Shown here piece by piece: positions 36,674 through 45,030 of a DNA stretch of 64,000 nucleotides. The DNA is taken from positions 1 through 64,000 of the forward strand of contig JAAVDX010000024.1 in the NCBI GenBank assembly GCA_014801585.1, read 5' to 3'. The stretch's first letter is position 1; every line of letters begins with the position of its first letter. The notes below the pieces were generated by a model, which did no database searches, had not been told where the DNA came from, and saw nothing but the letters and a program-made list of their open reading frames with translations. The translations under genes and the position numbers were made by a program. Source of the stretch: Bacteroides sp. (GTDB lineage: Bacteria; Bacteroidota; Bacteroidia; Bacteroidales; Muribaculaceae).

Positions 36674-38030
36674 AACTGATAGCGAGGGTAGATTTGGGTT
36701 GAAGCGAATGATGGCTATGACGGGAGCTCTTGCCGGTCCGGCTATCATCAGCAATGTGACTGTCCCGCTGTTGGGGCTGAGCGATACTTTTATCACGGGT
36801 CATCTCGGAGCCGAACGATTTATTGCAGCTATAGCCGTAGGCACTATGATGGTCAATGCGCTCTATTGGCTATGCGGTTTTCTGCGCATGGGCACGTCGG
36901 GTCTTACGGCCGAGGCTTTCGGTATGGGCGATGCCGACCGAAGGCGTCGTATTCTTACTGTCTCGTTATTGCTGGCCGTAGGGCTTGGAGTCGTAATGAT
37001 TCTTTTATCTCCGTTGCTGGGTAATTTGATGATTATGCTTATGCAACCTCCGGCCGCTACTTCCCAACTTGCCAAAGAATATTTCCTTATCAGCGTATTG
37101 GGAGCGCCCGCAATACTCTCGACTATGGCTTTGAGCGGATGGATGGTGGGAAGCCAGAATACTGTCTATCCTATGGCGGTAGCCATCACGGTGAATATTA
37201 TAAATATAGCCGTCAGCTTCTCTCTTGTTTTCTGGCTAAAAATGGGATTTTTAGGCGTCGCTTACGGCACATTGATTGCAAACTGGATTGGCTTCATTCT
37301 TTCGTTAATCTTCTCTAAGCGTCTGATCGAAGGGCGATTGTTGAGTAGGTTGAAAGGTATTACCGAGGGTTTGGAGATTGGCCGGTTCTTTAAGGTCAAT
37401 GGTAATCTCTTTGTAAGATCTGCCTGTCTGATGTCGGTGTCGTTTGCGCTTACCTCTTTTACCGGACAATTGGGAGATACGGCTCTTGCCGTCAATGCGA
37501 TTCTCATGCAATTCTTCATGTTCTTCAGTTATTTCATGGATGGATTTGCATTTGGCGGCGAGGCTTTATGCGGTCGGTTTGCCGGTGCCGGCGACTCGTA
37601 TGCCCTAAGAATGTCAGTGAAGGCTTTGTCGGTGTGGTCGCTGGTAGTGACGCTTGTATTTACAGCTATTTATCTCTTGTTTACTCCCGAGATTGCAGCA
37701 CTGCTGACCGACGTCGCGACCGTGAAGTCCGGAGTCGCAAGCCTGCAATGGGTAGCGTGTCTGATACCGATAATTTCAGTAGCTGCCTTCATGTTCGATG
37801 GTGTATATATCGGCCTGACCGATACGTCGCGGATGATGATTGCCACGATGATCGGCGCGGTGGCTTTTTTTGCGTTGCATTATCTCCTCCCGGCTCCGGC
37901 ATCGGATTCTGAGATTACGTCTGCCGGAGAATTATGGATTTGCTTCCTCTCGTTCCTCTTTCTACGGGGTGCTGTGCTCGGATTAAGTCTGAAAGGAGCG
38001 ATTATAAAAAGAATGGATAAATCGAAATAG
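36666..38030 (+). CDS. MATE family efflux transporter
   Basis: Multidrug/toxic-compound exporter with 12 hydrophobic segments. Family features are GPAIISNVTVPLLGLSDTFITGHLG in the first segments and ILMQFFMFFSYFMDGFAFGGEALCGR in the second half. The longest frame begins with a TTG at 36630, but that lies within the -7 promoter element. The ATG at 36666 (MSKTDSEGRFG) is the better start and gives 454 residues. Substrate unknown. It is divergent from the DUF3822-rsmD group. Confidence 0.92.
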   Translation: MSKTDSEGRFGLKRMMAMTGALAGPAIISNVTVPLLGLSDTFITGHLGAERFIAAIAVGTMMVNALYWLCGFLRMGTSGLTAEAFGMGDADRRRRILTVSLLLAVGLGVVMILLSPLLGNLMIMLMQPPAATSQLAKEYFLISVLGAPAILSTMALSGWMVGSQNTVYPMAVAITVNIINIAVSFSLVFWLKMGFLGVAYGTLIANWIGFILSLIFSKRLIEGRLLSRLKGITEGLEIGRFFKVNGNLFVRSACLMSVSFALTSFTGQLGDTALAVNAILMQFFMFFSYFMDGFAFGGEALCGRFAGAGDSYALRMSVKALSVWSLVVTLVFTAIYLLFTPEIAALLTDVATVKSGVASLQWVACLIPIISVAAFMFDGVYIGLTDTSRMMIATMIGAVAFFALHYLLPAPASDSEITSAGELWICFLSFLFLRGAVLGLSLKGAIIKRMDKSK

Positions 38031-38032
38031 AT

Positions 38033-38185
38033 AAGTAGCTCTTGAAAATAAGAAATACTTTATTTTTAGGAGATTTTGAGATGGATTTAAATTATAGATG
38101 AAGGAGTTTAGCGAGCTAAACGACTGATTTCTATAATTTAAAGACGCTCAAAAGATTCAAAAAGAAAGTGTTTCTTAGAGCACTT
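38033..38185. repeat. Foldback (imperfect palindrome) element between MATE gene and ispE
   Basis: Nested inverted pairs run through about 150 bases: gctct (38038) with agagc (38177); aagaaatacttt (38050-38061) with aaagtgtttctt (38165-38176); ttttgag (38074) with ctcaaaa (38147); a perfect 13-bp pair 38086-38098 / 38130-38142; and a central gtttagc/gctaaac hairpin (38106-38121). The whole can fold into one long cruciform or RNA hairpin. No ORF lies within it. It could be a terminator complex, a small RNA or a miniature inverted-repeat element. Confidence 0.65.
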
Positions 38186-38216
38186 GATAATATAAACTTA
38201 TTTTAAAGAGATACTT

Positions 38217-39164
38217 ATGATAAAATTCGTAAATGCCAAGATAAATATTGGCCTGAATATAGTAGGCAAGCGAGAGGATGGCTATCATCTTCTGCAGACG
38301 GTGTTCTATCCCGTAGGTCTCTACGCGGGCTCTCCTGCCAATCCTGAACAATTCTGTGACATAGTGGAATTGACCGCTCCCGGCGAATTAGTCGGCAATG
38401 CTTCAGAGGTTGCCGAACATCACTTGCCGGAAGGTCTGTCGGGATGTATTTCCTATTATTTCTCGGGCAATGCGGTCGACTGCCCTTTGGAAAAGAATCT
38501 GCTGGTGAAAGGAGCGGAGTCTGTTTTGAAGTGGGCGGCTGAAAAAGATTCAAGTGTAATGGAGAAGATGCATGGCTATCATATGCGCCTCGACAAGCAC
38601 CTCCCCGACGGAGCAGGAATGGGAGGCGGAAGTGCTGATGCAGTCTTCGCAATGCGTCTCCTGACTGATGAATTGGCAAAACGCGGACTCCCTTCCCCCG
38701 ATGATGACGAAATGCGACGACTGGCCGTCGGTCTTGGAGCGGATTGTCCGGTATTTGTAGCAAATCGTCCGGCCTATGCTGAAGGAATAGGGGAGAGGCT
38801 GGAGATAATTCCGGAAGTTCTGAAGGGAAAAAGGCTCGTAGTTGTTAAGCCTGATCTGCACATCTCTACTCGTGAGGCTTTCTCAGGAGTCATACCCAAG
38901 CGCCCCGTTGCCGACCTGAAAGATCTCATTCTGCTCCCCGTAGAAGAATGGCGCGACAGCATCCATAATGATTTCGAGGATTCTCTTTTCCCTCTTTATC
39001 CCGAACTTGTCCGGCTGAAAAGGGCTCTCTATCAGGCCGGCGCTCTATACGCCTCTCTTACCGGTAGCGGTGCGGCACTCTACGGAGTGTTCCACTCAAG
39101 GGAGTGTGCGGAAAAGTGCATGCTTGCTGTCGATGCTCCTTACAAAACCTTACTCCTTCTCTAA
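38217..39164 (+). CDS. ispE: 4-diphosphocytidyl-2-C-methyl-D-erythritol kinase
   Basis: GHMP kinase of the MEP isoprenoid pathway that phosphorylates CDP-methylerythritol. The N-terminus KFVNAKINIGLNIVGKREDGYH and the ATP-binding DGAGMGGGSADAVFA are diagnostic, and LTGSGAALYGVF is the third GHMP motif. At 315 residues it is longer than the common 270-290 form, with extra loop sequence around residues 75-120. It stands alone; the foldback element lies directly upstream. Confidence 0.96.
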   Translation: MIKFVNAKINIGLNIVGKREDGYHLLQTVFYPVGLYAGSPANPEQFCDIVELTAPGELVGNASEVAEHHLPEGLSGCISYYFSGNAVDCPLEKNLLVKGAESVLKWAAEKDSSVMEKMHGYHMRLDKHLPDGAGMGGGSADAVFAMRLLTDELAKRGLPSPDDDEMRRLAVGLGADCPVFVANRPAYAEGIGERLEIIPEVLKGKRLVVVKPDLHISTREAFSGVIPKRPVADLKDLILLPVEEWRDSIHNDFEDSLFPLYPELVRLKRALYQAGALYASLTGSGAALYGVFHSRECAEKCMLAVDAPYKTLLLL

Positions 39165-39382
39165 CCCCCGTCTTACAAAATATGAAAATGTCTAAACTCA
39201 TAGCCGACACGTGGCGTTATAGTAATGTAATATTAAGGAGATAAAACCGATTTTTAGGTTTTAACATTTTCTGGCTTAATATTTGCTATGCTTATCCCGG
39301 GGCAACTGATATTGTCCGTCGGATTTCGAAAGAAATACTGCTGAGTAATTCAACTTTGAAAATATAAAAAAGACTAGATATT

Positions 39383-39973
39383 ATGAGTAAAGACAAGAAT
39401 AAATTCAATCAGGCAGAAGATCCCGAAGTGGTGAATCCCGAAAATGTTGAGATCAGTGATGATTTCGCTGCTGAAGAGGGTGATGCCGTGGCCGAAGAAT
39501 CCGCCGAACCTGTTGAGGAGAAAAGCGAAGTGGAGCAACTTCGTGAAGATCTTGCAAAGGAGAAGAAGGAATATCTTTTCCTCATGGCCGAGTTCGACAA
39601 TTTCCGCAAACGTACTCTCAAGGAAAAATCTGAAATTATCCGTAATGCCGGTGAGAATGTCCTGAAGGGGTTGCTTCCGATTGTCGATGATTTTGAACGC
39701 GGTCTGAAAGCTGCTGCCAATGCTGAGAATGTTCAGGTGGTTGATGAAGGTATGCAGCTTATCTACAATAAACTCGTAAAATATCTCAATGCCAACGGTG
39801 TGAAGGAATTTGATCCGGCCGACGACGTCTACGATGCTGATAAGCATGAGGCGATTTCTGTTGTGCCCGTGCCCGATGAAGATAAGAAAGGAAAGATCCT
39901 TGACACAGTGGAAAAGGGTTATATGATCAACGATAAGGTGCTTCGTCACGCAAAGGTCGTAGTAGGTCAGTAA
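39383..39973 (+). CDS. grpE: Nucleotide exchange factor GrpE
   Basis: Cytoplasmic co-chaperone that speeds ADP release from DnaK. An acidic, disordered N-terminus (about 1-50) is followed by a coiled coil (EQLREDLAKEKKEYLFLMAEFDNFRKR) and the beta domain near DAVYDADKHEAISVVP. 196 residues is normal. dnaJ follows after 60 bases. The 218 bases upstream hold only a weak AT-rich hairpin (39243-39262), and no recognisable heat-shock operator was seen. dnaK is not in this window. Confidence 0.96.
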   Translation: MSKDKNKFNQAEDPEVVNPENVEISDDFAAEEGDAVAEESAEPVEEKSEVEQLREDLAKEKKEYLFLMAEFDNFRKRTLKEKSEIIRNAGENVLKGLLPIVDDFERGLKAAANAENVQVVDEGMQLIYNKLVKYLNANGVKEFDPADDVYDADKHEAISVVPVPDEDKKGKILDTVEKGYMINDKVLRHAKVVVGQ

Positions 39974-40033
39974 TCCTGCCGCTCCTTATTATTATATATA
40001 AATCAGTTTTCAAACGTATAGGAGATTCCACGT

Positions 40034-41257
40034 ATGGCAGAAAAGAGAGATTATTATGAAGTGCTGGGCGTAAGTAAAGACGCTTCGGCCGATGAGATAA
40101 AGAAGGCCTATCGTAAGATGGCCGTAAAATACCACCCCGACCGTAATCCTGATGATAAGGAGGCCGAGGAAAAGTTTAAGGAGGCTGCTGAGGCCTACGA
40201 CGTGCTGAGTGATGCCGATAAGCGTGCGAAGTATGATCGCTTCGGCCACTCTATGGGTCCGCAGGGCTTCGGTGGCGGTGCCGGCGGTGGCGGAGGCTAT
40301 TATTCCGGTGGCATGAGCATGGAGGATATCTTTGCCAATTTCGGAGATATCTTCGGCGACGTCTTCGGTGGCGGAGGCGGTGGCCGCTACAGCAGCCATT
40401 TCGGCGGTTTCAGTGGAGCGGCCGGCGGTGGCGCACCGCGTAAACGTGTCAACAAGGGGTCCGACCTTCGCATCACGGTTAAGGTCACTCTCAAAGATAT
40501 AATGAACGGAGTCGAGAAGAAACTCAAGATTCCGCGCATGGTGGCATGTGAGCATTGTAAAGGCACCGGTGCCAAGGATGGCACTGCCTTCAAGACGTGT
40601 GAGCGTTGCCACGGCACGGGTTATGTTACCGGTGTGCAGCAGACGATGTTCGGTCCGCAACAGACTCAGCGTGTCTGCCCCGACTGCAACGGTGAGGGTA
40701 AGATCATTTCCGAACCTTGTACGTTCTGCCACGGCACGGGCGTAGAGAAGAAGGATGAGATCGTAAGCTTCAAGATTCCGGCCGGCGTAAGCGACGGCGA
40801 TGTTCTGACGCTTCGCGGTCAGGGTAATGCTCCCCGTCATGGCGGAGTCAATGGCGATCTGCTCATTGTGATCCAGGAAGAGAAGAATGCCGAGCTTATT
40901 CGCGATGGAATAGATCTTATCTATAACCTCATGCTTGACTTCCCGACAGCTGCTTTGGGTGGCTCCGCTGAGGTGCCGACTGTTGAAGGTCGCGCCAAAC
41001 TGAAGATCACTCCCGGAACTCAGCCCGGTAAGGTGCTTCGCCTGCGTGGCAAGGGATTGCCGAAGATGAATTCTTCCGTTAAGGGCGATCTGCTCGTCAA
41101 CGTGATGGTCTACGTACCTGAGAATCTTACCGACGCAGAAAAGAGCGCTGTTGAAAGTCTGAAGGATCAGCCCAATATCGTCCCGACAGAGTCTACTTCA
41201 AAGCGAATCTTCTCCCGCCTTCGTCATATCTTCAACAAGGAGAACCGAGGCGAATAA
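40034..41257 (+). CDS. dnaJ: Chaperone protein DnaJ
   Basis: Hsp40 co-chaperone that delivers substrates to DnaK and stimulates its ATPase. The J domain (1-70) has the HPD motif ([10 protein letters not shown]), then a Gly/Phe-rich linker with long Gly runs (about 78-130). The zinc domain has four CxxCxGxG motifs: [24 protein letters not shown] and CTFCHGTG. The C-terminal substrate-binding domains follow. At 407 residues it is somewhat longer than E. coli DnaJ, mainly through the Gly-rich linker and a C-terminal extension. Forms an operon with grpE. Confidence 0.98.
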   Translation: MAEKRDYYEVLGVSKDASADEIKKAYRKMAVKYHPDRNPDDKEAEEKFKEAAEAYDVLSDADKRAKYDRFGHSMGPQGFGGGAGGGGGYYSGGMSMEDIFANFGDIFGDVFGGGGGGRYSSHFGGFSGAAGGGAPRKRVNKGSDLRITVKVTLKDIMNGVEKKLKIPRMVACEHCKGTGAKDGTAFKTCERCHGTGYVTGVQQTMFGPQQTQRVCPDCNGEGKIISEPCTFCHGTGVEKKDEIVSFKIPAGVSDGDVLTLRGQGNAPRHGGVNGDLLIVIQEEKNAELIRDGIDLIYNLMLDFPTAALGGSAEVPTVEGRAKLKITPGTQPGKVLRLRGKGLPKMNSSVKGDLLVNVMVYVPENLTDAEKSAVESLKDQPNIVPTESTSKRIFSRLRHIFNKENRGE

Positions 41258-41265
41258 GCCCCAAT

Positions 41266-41331
41266 AATAATAAATCCCTACAAAAAATCCCGAACCGATC
41301 GGTTCGGGATTTTTTGTAGGGATTTATTATT
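41266..41331. terminator. Bidirectional terminator, perfect 66-bp palindrome
   Basis: Arms 41266-41298 and 41299-41331 are exact 33-bp inverted copies with no spacer, between the convergent ends of dnaJ and the sigma-protease gene. The arms include a T6 run on each strand after a GC-rich inner stem. Confidence 0.85.
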
Positions 41332-41345
41332 CCGAAGTCAGCGAC

Positions 41346-43559
41346 TTATCGATTAAGTATCTTTTGCGTCATTTCTCCGCAACGGGCTATATAAGCTCCC
41401 GTCGGGAGAGTGATGGATTCACCCGGTCGTAGATCTGCTACCTTTACTCCGGAAAGAGAATAAATCTCTGCATCAAGATCCGAAGAGTTATTTTTTAATT
41501 GTCCGTCGACGGCTGCGACAATTGTAGCATCATCCGTAATTGAAACTACGCCTGAGGTCGACATCTCTGTATCAAAAGAGATCAGACTATTCTCCTCCTT
41601 AATATTATAAATCTTCTCAACTTCTAATTTCTTATCGGCCCACGACCGGAGCGCCGGTTTGGTGTCATAGCCGAAGGTCGTGATAGTGCTTTTTCCGGGG
41701 AAGGGATCGCCGTTGCGATTGATATCTGTCAGGCTGTAATCGGCTTCTACAAGGTCGATACACTGATGCGTACGCTGATTATTCAGAATGTTGTTGTCCC
41801 ACATCCGCTGATCATAATCGATATGCCATACGAGCATCCCCTTGCCGGGAAGATAGAGATCCCAGCCTGACGGCTGACGGTTTTCGAGAAGGAAGAACTC
41901 GTCGGGACGCTCGGTTGAGATTCGATATCCGAAGTTGGATTTATCAATGGCCTCAAGAGAGTAAGCGCCTGCCGCAGTAATTTCTTCCGGGGTAGCCCAT
42001 CCGAGACACATACGCTCAAAGATAGAGTAGTAGGGTGGGGTGCGGCTGTTGTTGTTATAAGAACCGGTATCCATTGTGTCAAACCGCCCCGGAGTATAGG
42101 CTCCCGTGTAGGCCGTGGCATAAAAGTCAGGCAGACCGAGAACGTGGCCGAACTCATGAACAAACGTGCCGATACCATCCGGAGTCGTCGTATTAGCCTT
42201 GAGTTCGTTGCTCATTGCATATCGATTGAGCAGAACCCCGTCGAAATAATAATCCTCTTCAAGATTATAATCCAATATATCCGCAGAGTGAGGCCATATT
42301 AACGAGGATGTGCTTGCATCCTGCTCTCCATAGCCCGCATAAAATACGTACACATTGTCGATCATTCCGTCACCGTCAGTATCATATTGAGAGAAGTCCA
42401 CGGTCTTGTCAAGTGCCTGCAGAGCTTCAATCACCATCTCGTGGGGATACATGTCGTAGCCCTGACGGTCGTTCTGGCCGTAATAGCTCCAGCCGTTTTT
42501 CATCACGACAGGTCCATAGACGTCAAATTGGGGCGTGAAGCGTCCCAATGAATTATCGGAAAAGAAGTCGAGCGCCGACCCGGTCGCACCATTGTCGGAA
42601 AAGCCACGCTCATTGAGCATTCGTGTGTAATAATCATTAGGATCCTCCATAGAGAAGAATTTGTCGCGGAATTTCACAAGAATGACAAGCGCCTTCGGAC
42701 TACCCGATGACGGGAATGAAGCCCCGGAGATAAGATATTTCGGAGCTGTTACTTCAGGCTGACTGTCGGCATCACCGGAACCATTAATAGAGATCGGTCT
42801 GACTACCGGACGCATCCACCCGTCGGCATCTACCTGCAGTTCCTGACTTCCGTCGGGAGTAGTGATGCGATGCGAGTTCTCATTACCCTTAATCCGGAAT
42901 TCGATTATCGTGCCGTCCGGCTGAGTGTGCTGCAGTATATCCGGGTAGGCCGGAATTGCCATTGCGGATAGAGATGTGAGTGTGATTGCTCCGATTGCCG
43001 CCATCAGACCAAACGCCTTGGTCAGCTTCTTCACGGCGTGATGATAGGAGGCTTTGAGCGCACCTACCGACGTGCCGAGAATATCGGAAATTTCTTCGTA
43101 TTTCATTTCGTCAAAGTATTTCATGTTGAATACGAGGCGCTGCTTTTCCGGGAGTTTCGCAATCTCTTTCATCAGGTTCTCCTGAAGTTCTTCCCCGTCG
43201 AAATATTCGTCGGCTTCGAGTCGGTCAAGAAGGAAAGAAGTGTCGTCAGTATCAGCAGAGATATTCTGACGGCTTTTCTCCCGATTGATGAAATTGATCG
43301 CTTCATTGACTGCTATCTTATATAGCCAGGTCGATAGTTTGGCATCGCCTCTGAAATTATGGATATTATTCCAGGCTTTAAGAAAGACGTTCTGCAAAAG
43401 ATCATTGGCATCATCGTGGTCGTAGACCATTTTTCGAATCTGCCAGTAGAGGGGTTCGGAAAAGGTGCGCATCAGTAACTCGAAGGCCTTGTTGGCCGTC
43501 GATTCCCGCTGCAGGTCTTCGATGAGTTTCTTTTCGTCGATAGCTGTAGAGAACGCCAT
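41346..43559 (-). CDS. ECF sigma factor fused to secreted M6-family metalloprotease
   Basis: One open frame of 737 codons. Residues 1 to about 178 are a complete ECF-type sigma factor: region 2 around 22-90 (DDANDLLQNVFLKAWNNI, STWLYKIAVNEAINFI) and region 4 around 125-178 (LPEKQRLVFNMKYFDEM, EEISDILGTSVGALKASYHH). Residues 176-201 read exactly like a signal peptide, with KKLTK, a hydrophobic core and an AMA cleavage site at 199-201. The rest is an M6 (immune-inhibitor-A-like) protease with a calcium-loop-like DTDGDGMIDN and zinc motif HEFGH at 468-472, followed by GLPD. The last 50 residues (IYSLSGVKV ... QKILNR) resemble a type IX sorting domain. Val176 is encoded by GTG, a possible internal start for the protease. 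The fusion may be real or may reflect a lost stop codon. Confidence 0.9.
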   Translation of the reverse strand: MAFSTAIDEKKLIEDLQRESTANKAFELLMRTFSEPLYWQIRKMVYDHDDANDLLQNVFLKAWNNIHNFRGDAKLSTWLYKIAVNEAINFINREKSRQNISADTDDTSFLLDRLEADEYFDGEELQENLMKEIAKLPEKQRLVFNMKYFDEMKYEEISDILGTSVGALKASYHHAVKKLTKAFGLMAAIGAITLTSLSAMAIPAYPDILQHTQPDGTIIEFRIKGNENSHRITTPDGSQELQVDADGWMRPVVRPISINGSGDADSQPEVTAPKYLISGASFPSSGSPKALVILVKFRDKFFSMEDPNDYYTRMLNERGFSDNGATGSALDFFSDNSLGRFTPQFDVYGPVVMKNGWSYYGQNDRQGYDMYPHEMVIEALQALDKTVDFSQYDTDGDGMIDNVYVFYAGYGEQDASTSSLIWPHSADILDYNLEEDYYFDGVLLNRYAMSNELKANTTTPDGIGTFVHEFGHVLGLPDFYATAYTGAYTPGRFDTMDTGSYNNNSRTPPYYSIFERMCLGWATPEEITAAGAYSLEAIDKSNFGYRISTERPDEFFLLENRQPSGWDLYLPGKGMLVWHIDYDQRMWDNNILNNQRTHQCIDLVEADYSLTDINRNGDPFPGKSTITTFGYDTKPALRSWADKKLEVEKIYNIKEENSLISFDTEMSTSGVVSITDDATIVAAVDGQLKNNSSDLDAEIYSLSGVKVADLRPGESITLPTGAYIARCGEMTQKILNR

Positions 43560-43610
43560 GTCGCTTTATGATGTTGATTAAATAAGCGTAAAGTTAATAA
43601 AAAAACGCGA

Positions 43611-43619
43611 TATGACCCT
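43611..43619 (-). promoter_or_regulatory. AGGGTCATA element upstream of the sigma-protease gene
   Basis: Minus-strand AGGGTCATA lies about 52 bases before the sigma-protease start. A matching AGGGTCAATAT lies on the plus strand before the divergent membrane-protein gene. No TAnnTTTG motif is present on either side. The pair may be the promoter recognised by the encoded sigma factor. Confidence 0.4.
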
Positions 43620-43706
43620 CCTTAATTATTATCGAAAACTTCAAAAATGTTAAAATTGTAAAAGAATCAATATTTTCATAGGCTGTTTAAACTTTTCCTC
43701 TCTTCA

Positions 43707-43717
43707 AGGGTCAATAT
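43707..43717 (+). promoter_or_regulatory. AGGGTCAATAT element upstream of the membrane-protein gene
   Basis: Plus-strand partner of the element at 43611-43619, about 66 bases before the 43783 start codon. The two face outward, as expected for a divergent, jointly controlled promoter pair. Confidence 0.4.
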
Positions 43718-43782
43718 GATATCAATAAAATGTAACTGACTCAAAAAGTCTTAAAATTACGGAGTTATATCCCTTCACTATT

Positions 43783-44235
43783 ATGGGAAAAGAAGATAAA
43801 CTTTTGCGTCATGCCGGCCGTCACACCGGCATGAAGGTCCCCGAAGGATATTTCGAGGACTTTGTCGGACAGATGATGGATCGCCTGCCCGAATATCCGG
43901 AGCGTCCAGTCCCGCAGCAGTTGTCGCGTTGGCAGCGCATCAAGCCGTATGTCTATATGGCTGCTATGTTCGCCGGCATCTGGTGTATGATGAAGATGTT
44001 CCATATAGCTTCGCAGAATGCTCAGTCGGCTGATCTCGACAATCCCCCCCAGAGTGTAGTACTCGCGATGGATGATTCCGACACGTTCGACTATTTCTAC
44101 GAAGCCTCGGATCCTTCAGATGATATCAGCGATTTCGAGATTGAAGAGGCTGTAAGCAACGACTATTCCGATATGCGGGATTTCGAAAAAGACTTCGGCT
44201 TCGAGATCCGCCCGGAATATCAGTCGCTCATTTAA
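43783..44235 (+). CDS. Small single-span membrane protein, putative anti-sigma partner
   Basis: A 150-residue protein with a cytoplasmic-looking N-terminus (MKVPEGYFEDF), one membrane segment (about 53-70, IKPYVYMAAMFAGIWCMM) and a very acidic C-terminal half. No named domain is recognised. Proteins of this plan, with the VPEGYFE motif, commonly sit next to ECF sigma genes in Bacteroidales, so a role in holding the sigma factor at the membrane is inferred. Here it is divergent from the sigma-protease gene, with a shared promoter region. It precedes the toxin-antitoxin pair by 29 bases. Confidence 0.7.
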   Translation: MGKEDKLLRHAGRHTGMKVPEGYFEDFVGQMMDRLPEYPERPVPQQLSRWQRIKPYVYMAAMFAGIWCMMKMFHIASQNAQSADLDNPPQSVVLAMDDSDTFDYFYEASDPSDDISDFEIEEAVSNDYSDMRDFEKDFGFEIRPEYQSLI

Positions 44236-44264
44236 TTCCTGCTCCTTGGCTTTATTAATGCGTT

Positions 44265-44690
44265 ATGGATGAAGATGTAAGATGGTTACAACGCCTGTCG
44301 AATTATCGCAAGGCTCTTCGAAAACTCGAAGAAGGTTTGAATCAGCTATCGCTCTTACAGAGTAATAACCTCTTGGATATTGTCAGGGAGGGAGTTATCC
44401 AGAGATTTGAGTTCACCCATGAATTGGCATGGAAGGTAATGAAGGATTATCTGGAATATCAGGGTGTCAAGGTTATGGGATCTCGCGATGCGATACGAAA
44501 TGCTCTTAATTACAATCTGATATCCGATAAAGTGTGGCTAAAGAGTGTAGATGCTCGAAATCTTACATCTCATACTTATGATGAAGAAATAGCAGATGAA
44601 GTATTTGAATCGATTACGAACATCTATTTCCCACTTTTTCAAGAATTCATGATCAGAATGGAGGAGATTGAACATGAGAGTGAAAGCTGA
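44265..44690 (+). CDS. hepT: HepT-type HEPN toxin (HI0074 family)
   Basis: A 141-residue helical protein of the nucleotidyltransferase substrate-binding (HEPN) family. It carries the toxin's RNase motif RX4HXY exactly as RNLTSHTY. In characterised HepT-MntA pairs HepT is the RNA-cleaving toxin and its motif Tyr is AMPylated by MntA. The mntA gene overlaps its 3' end, as expected for the module. Base composition looks more AT-rich than the neighbouring genes, consistent with separate acquisition. Confidence 0.9.
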   Translation: MDEDVRWLQRLSNYRKALRKLEEGLNQLSLLQSNNLLDIVREGVIQRFEFTHELAWKVMKDYLEYQGVKVMGSRDAIRNALNYNLISDKVWLKSVDARNLTSHTYDEEIADEVFESITNIYFPLFQEFMIRMEEIEHESES

Positions 44691-44997
44691 TGTTATAGGG
44701 TTAGAGGAGTCGGAATTGGATGAGTTGATAGAAATTTTATCATCCGATCCTTACATTTCCGGCGCTATTCTCTATGGTTCGAGAGCGAAGGGAACTTATA
44801 AGCCGTTTTCGGATCTTGACATTACTCTTAAAGGTGATAAGCTTTCAATTGATACCCTTGCGGAGCTTCAAAATAAATTTTATTATTCCTCTCTTCCTTA
44901 CCTTGTTGATCTCTCGATTTTCGACCGATTGAAAAATGATGAGTTGATTGATCATATCCGACGTCGGGGAATCACGCTTTATTCGCGTAACTCTTGA
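44674..44997 (+). CDS. mntA: MntA-type minimal nucleotidyltransferase antitoxin
   Basis: A small nucleotidyltransferase with the full family motif GSX10DXD (GSRAKGTYKPFSDLD). In known systems it neutralises HepT by adding AMP units to the HEPN tyrosine. The open frame extends to a TTG at 44668, but the ATG at 44674 is preceded by GAGGAG at a proper 7-base distance, so that start is chosen, giving 107 residues. It overlaps hepT by 17 bases. Confidence 0.9.
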   Translation: MRVKADVIGLEESELDELIEILSSDPYISGAILYGSRAKGTYKPFSDLDITLKGDKLSIDTLAELQNKFYYSSLPYLVDLSIFDRLKNDELIDHIRRRGITLYSRNS

Positions 44998-45030
44998 AGG
45001 TGGATAACTAATATTGAAATTTATCTAATT

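Noticed and set aside
40010-40840. 276-residue open frame on the minus strand with hydrophobic stretches
   Set aside because: Antisense to dnaJ; the Ala/Thr-rich stretches mirror the Gly-rich and zinc-motif codons of dnaJ.
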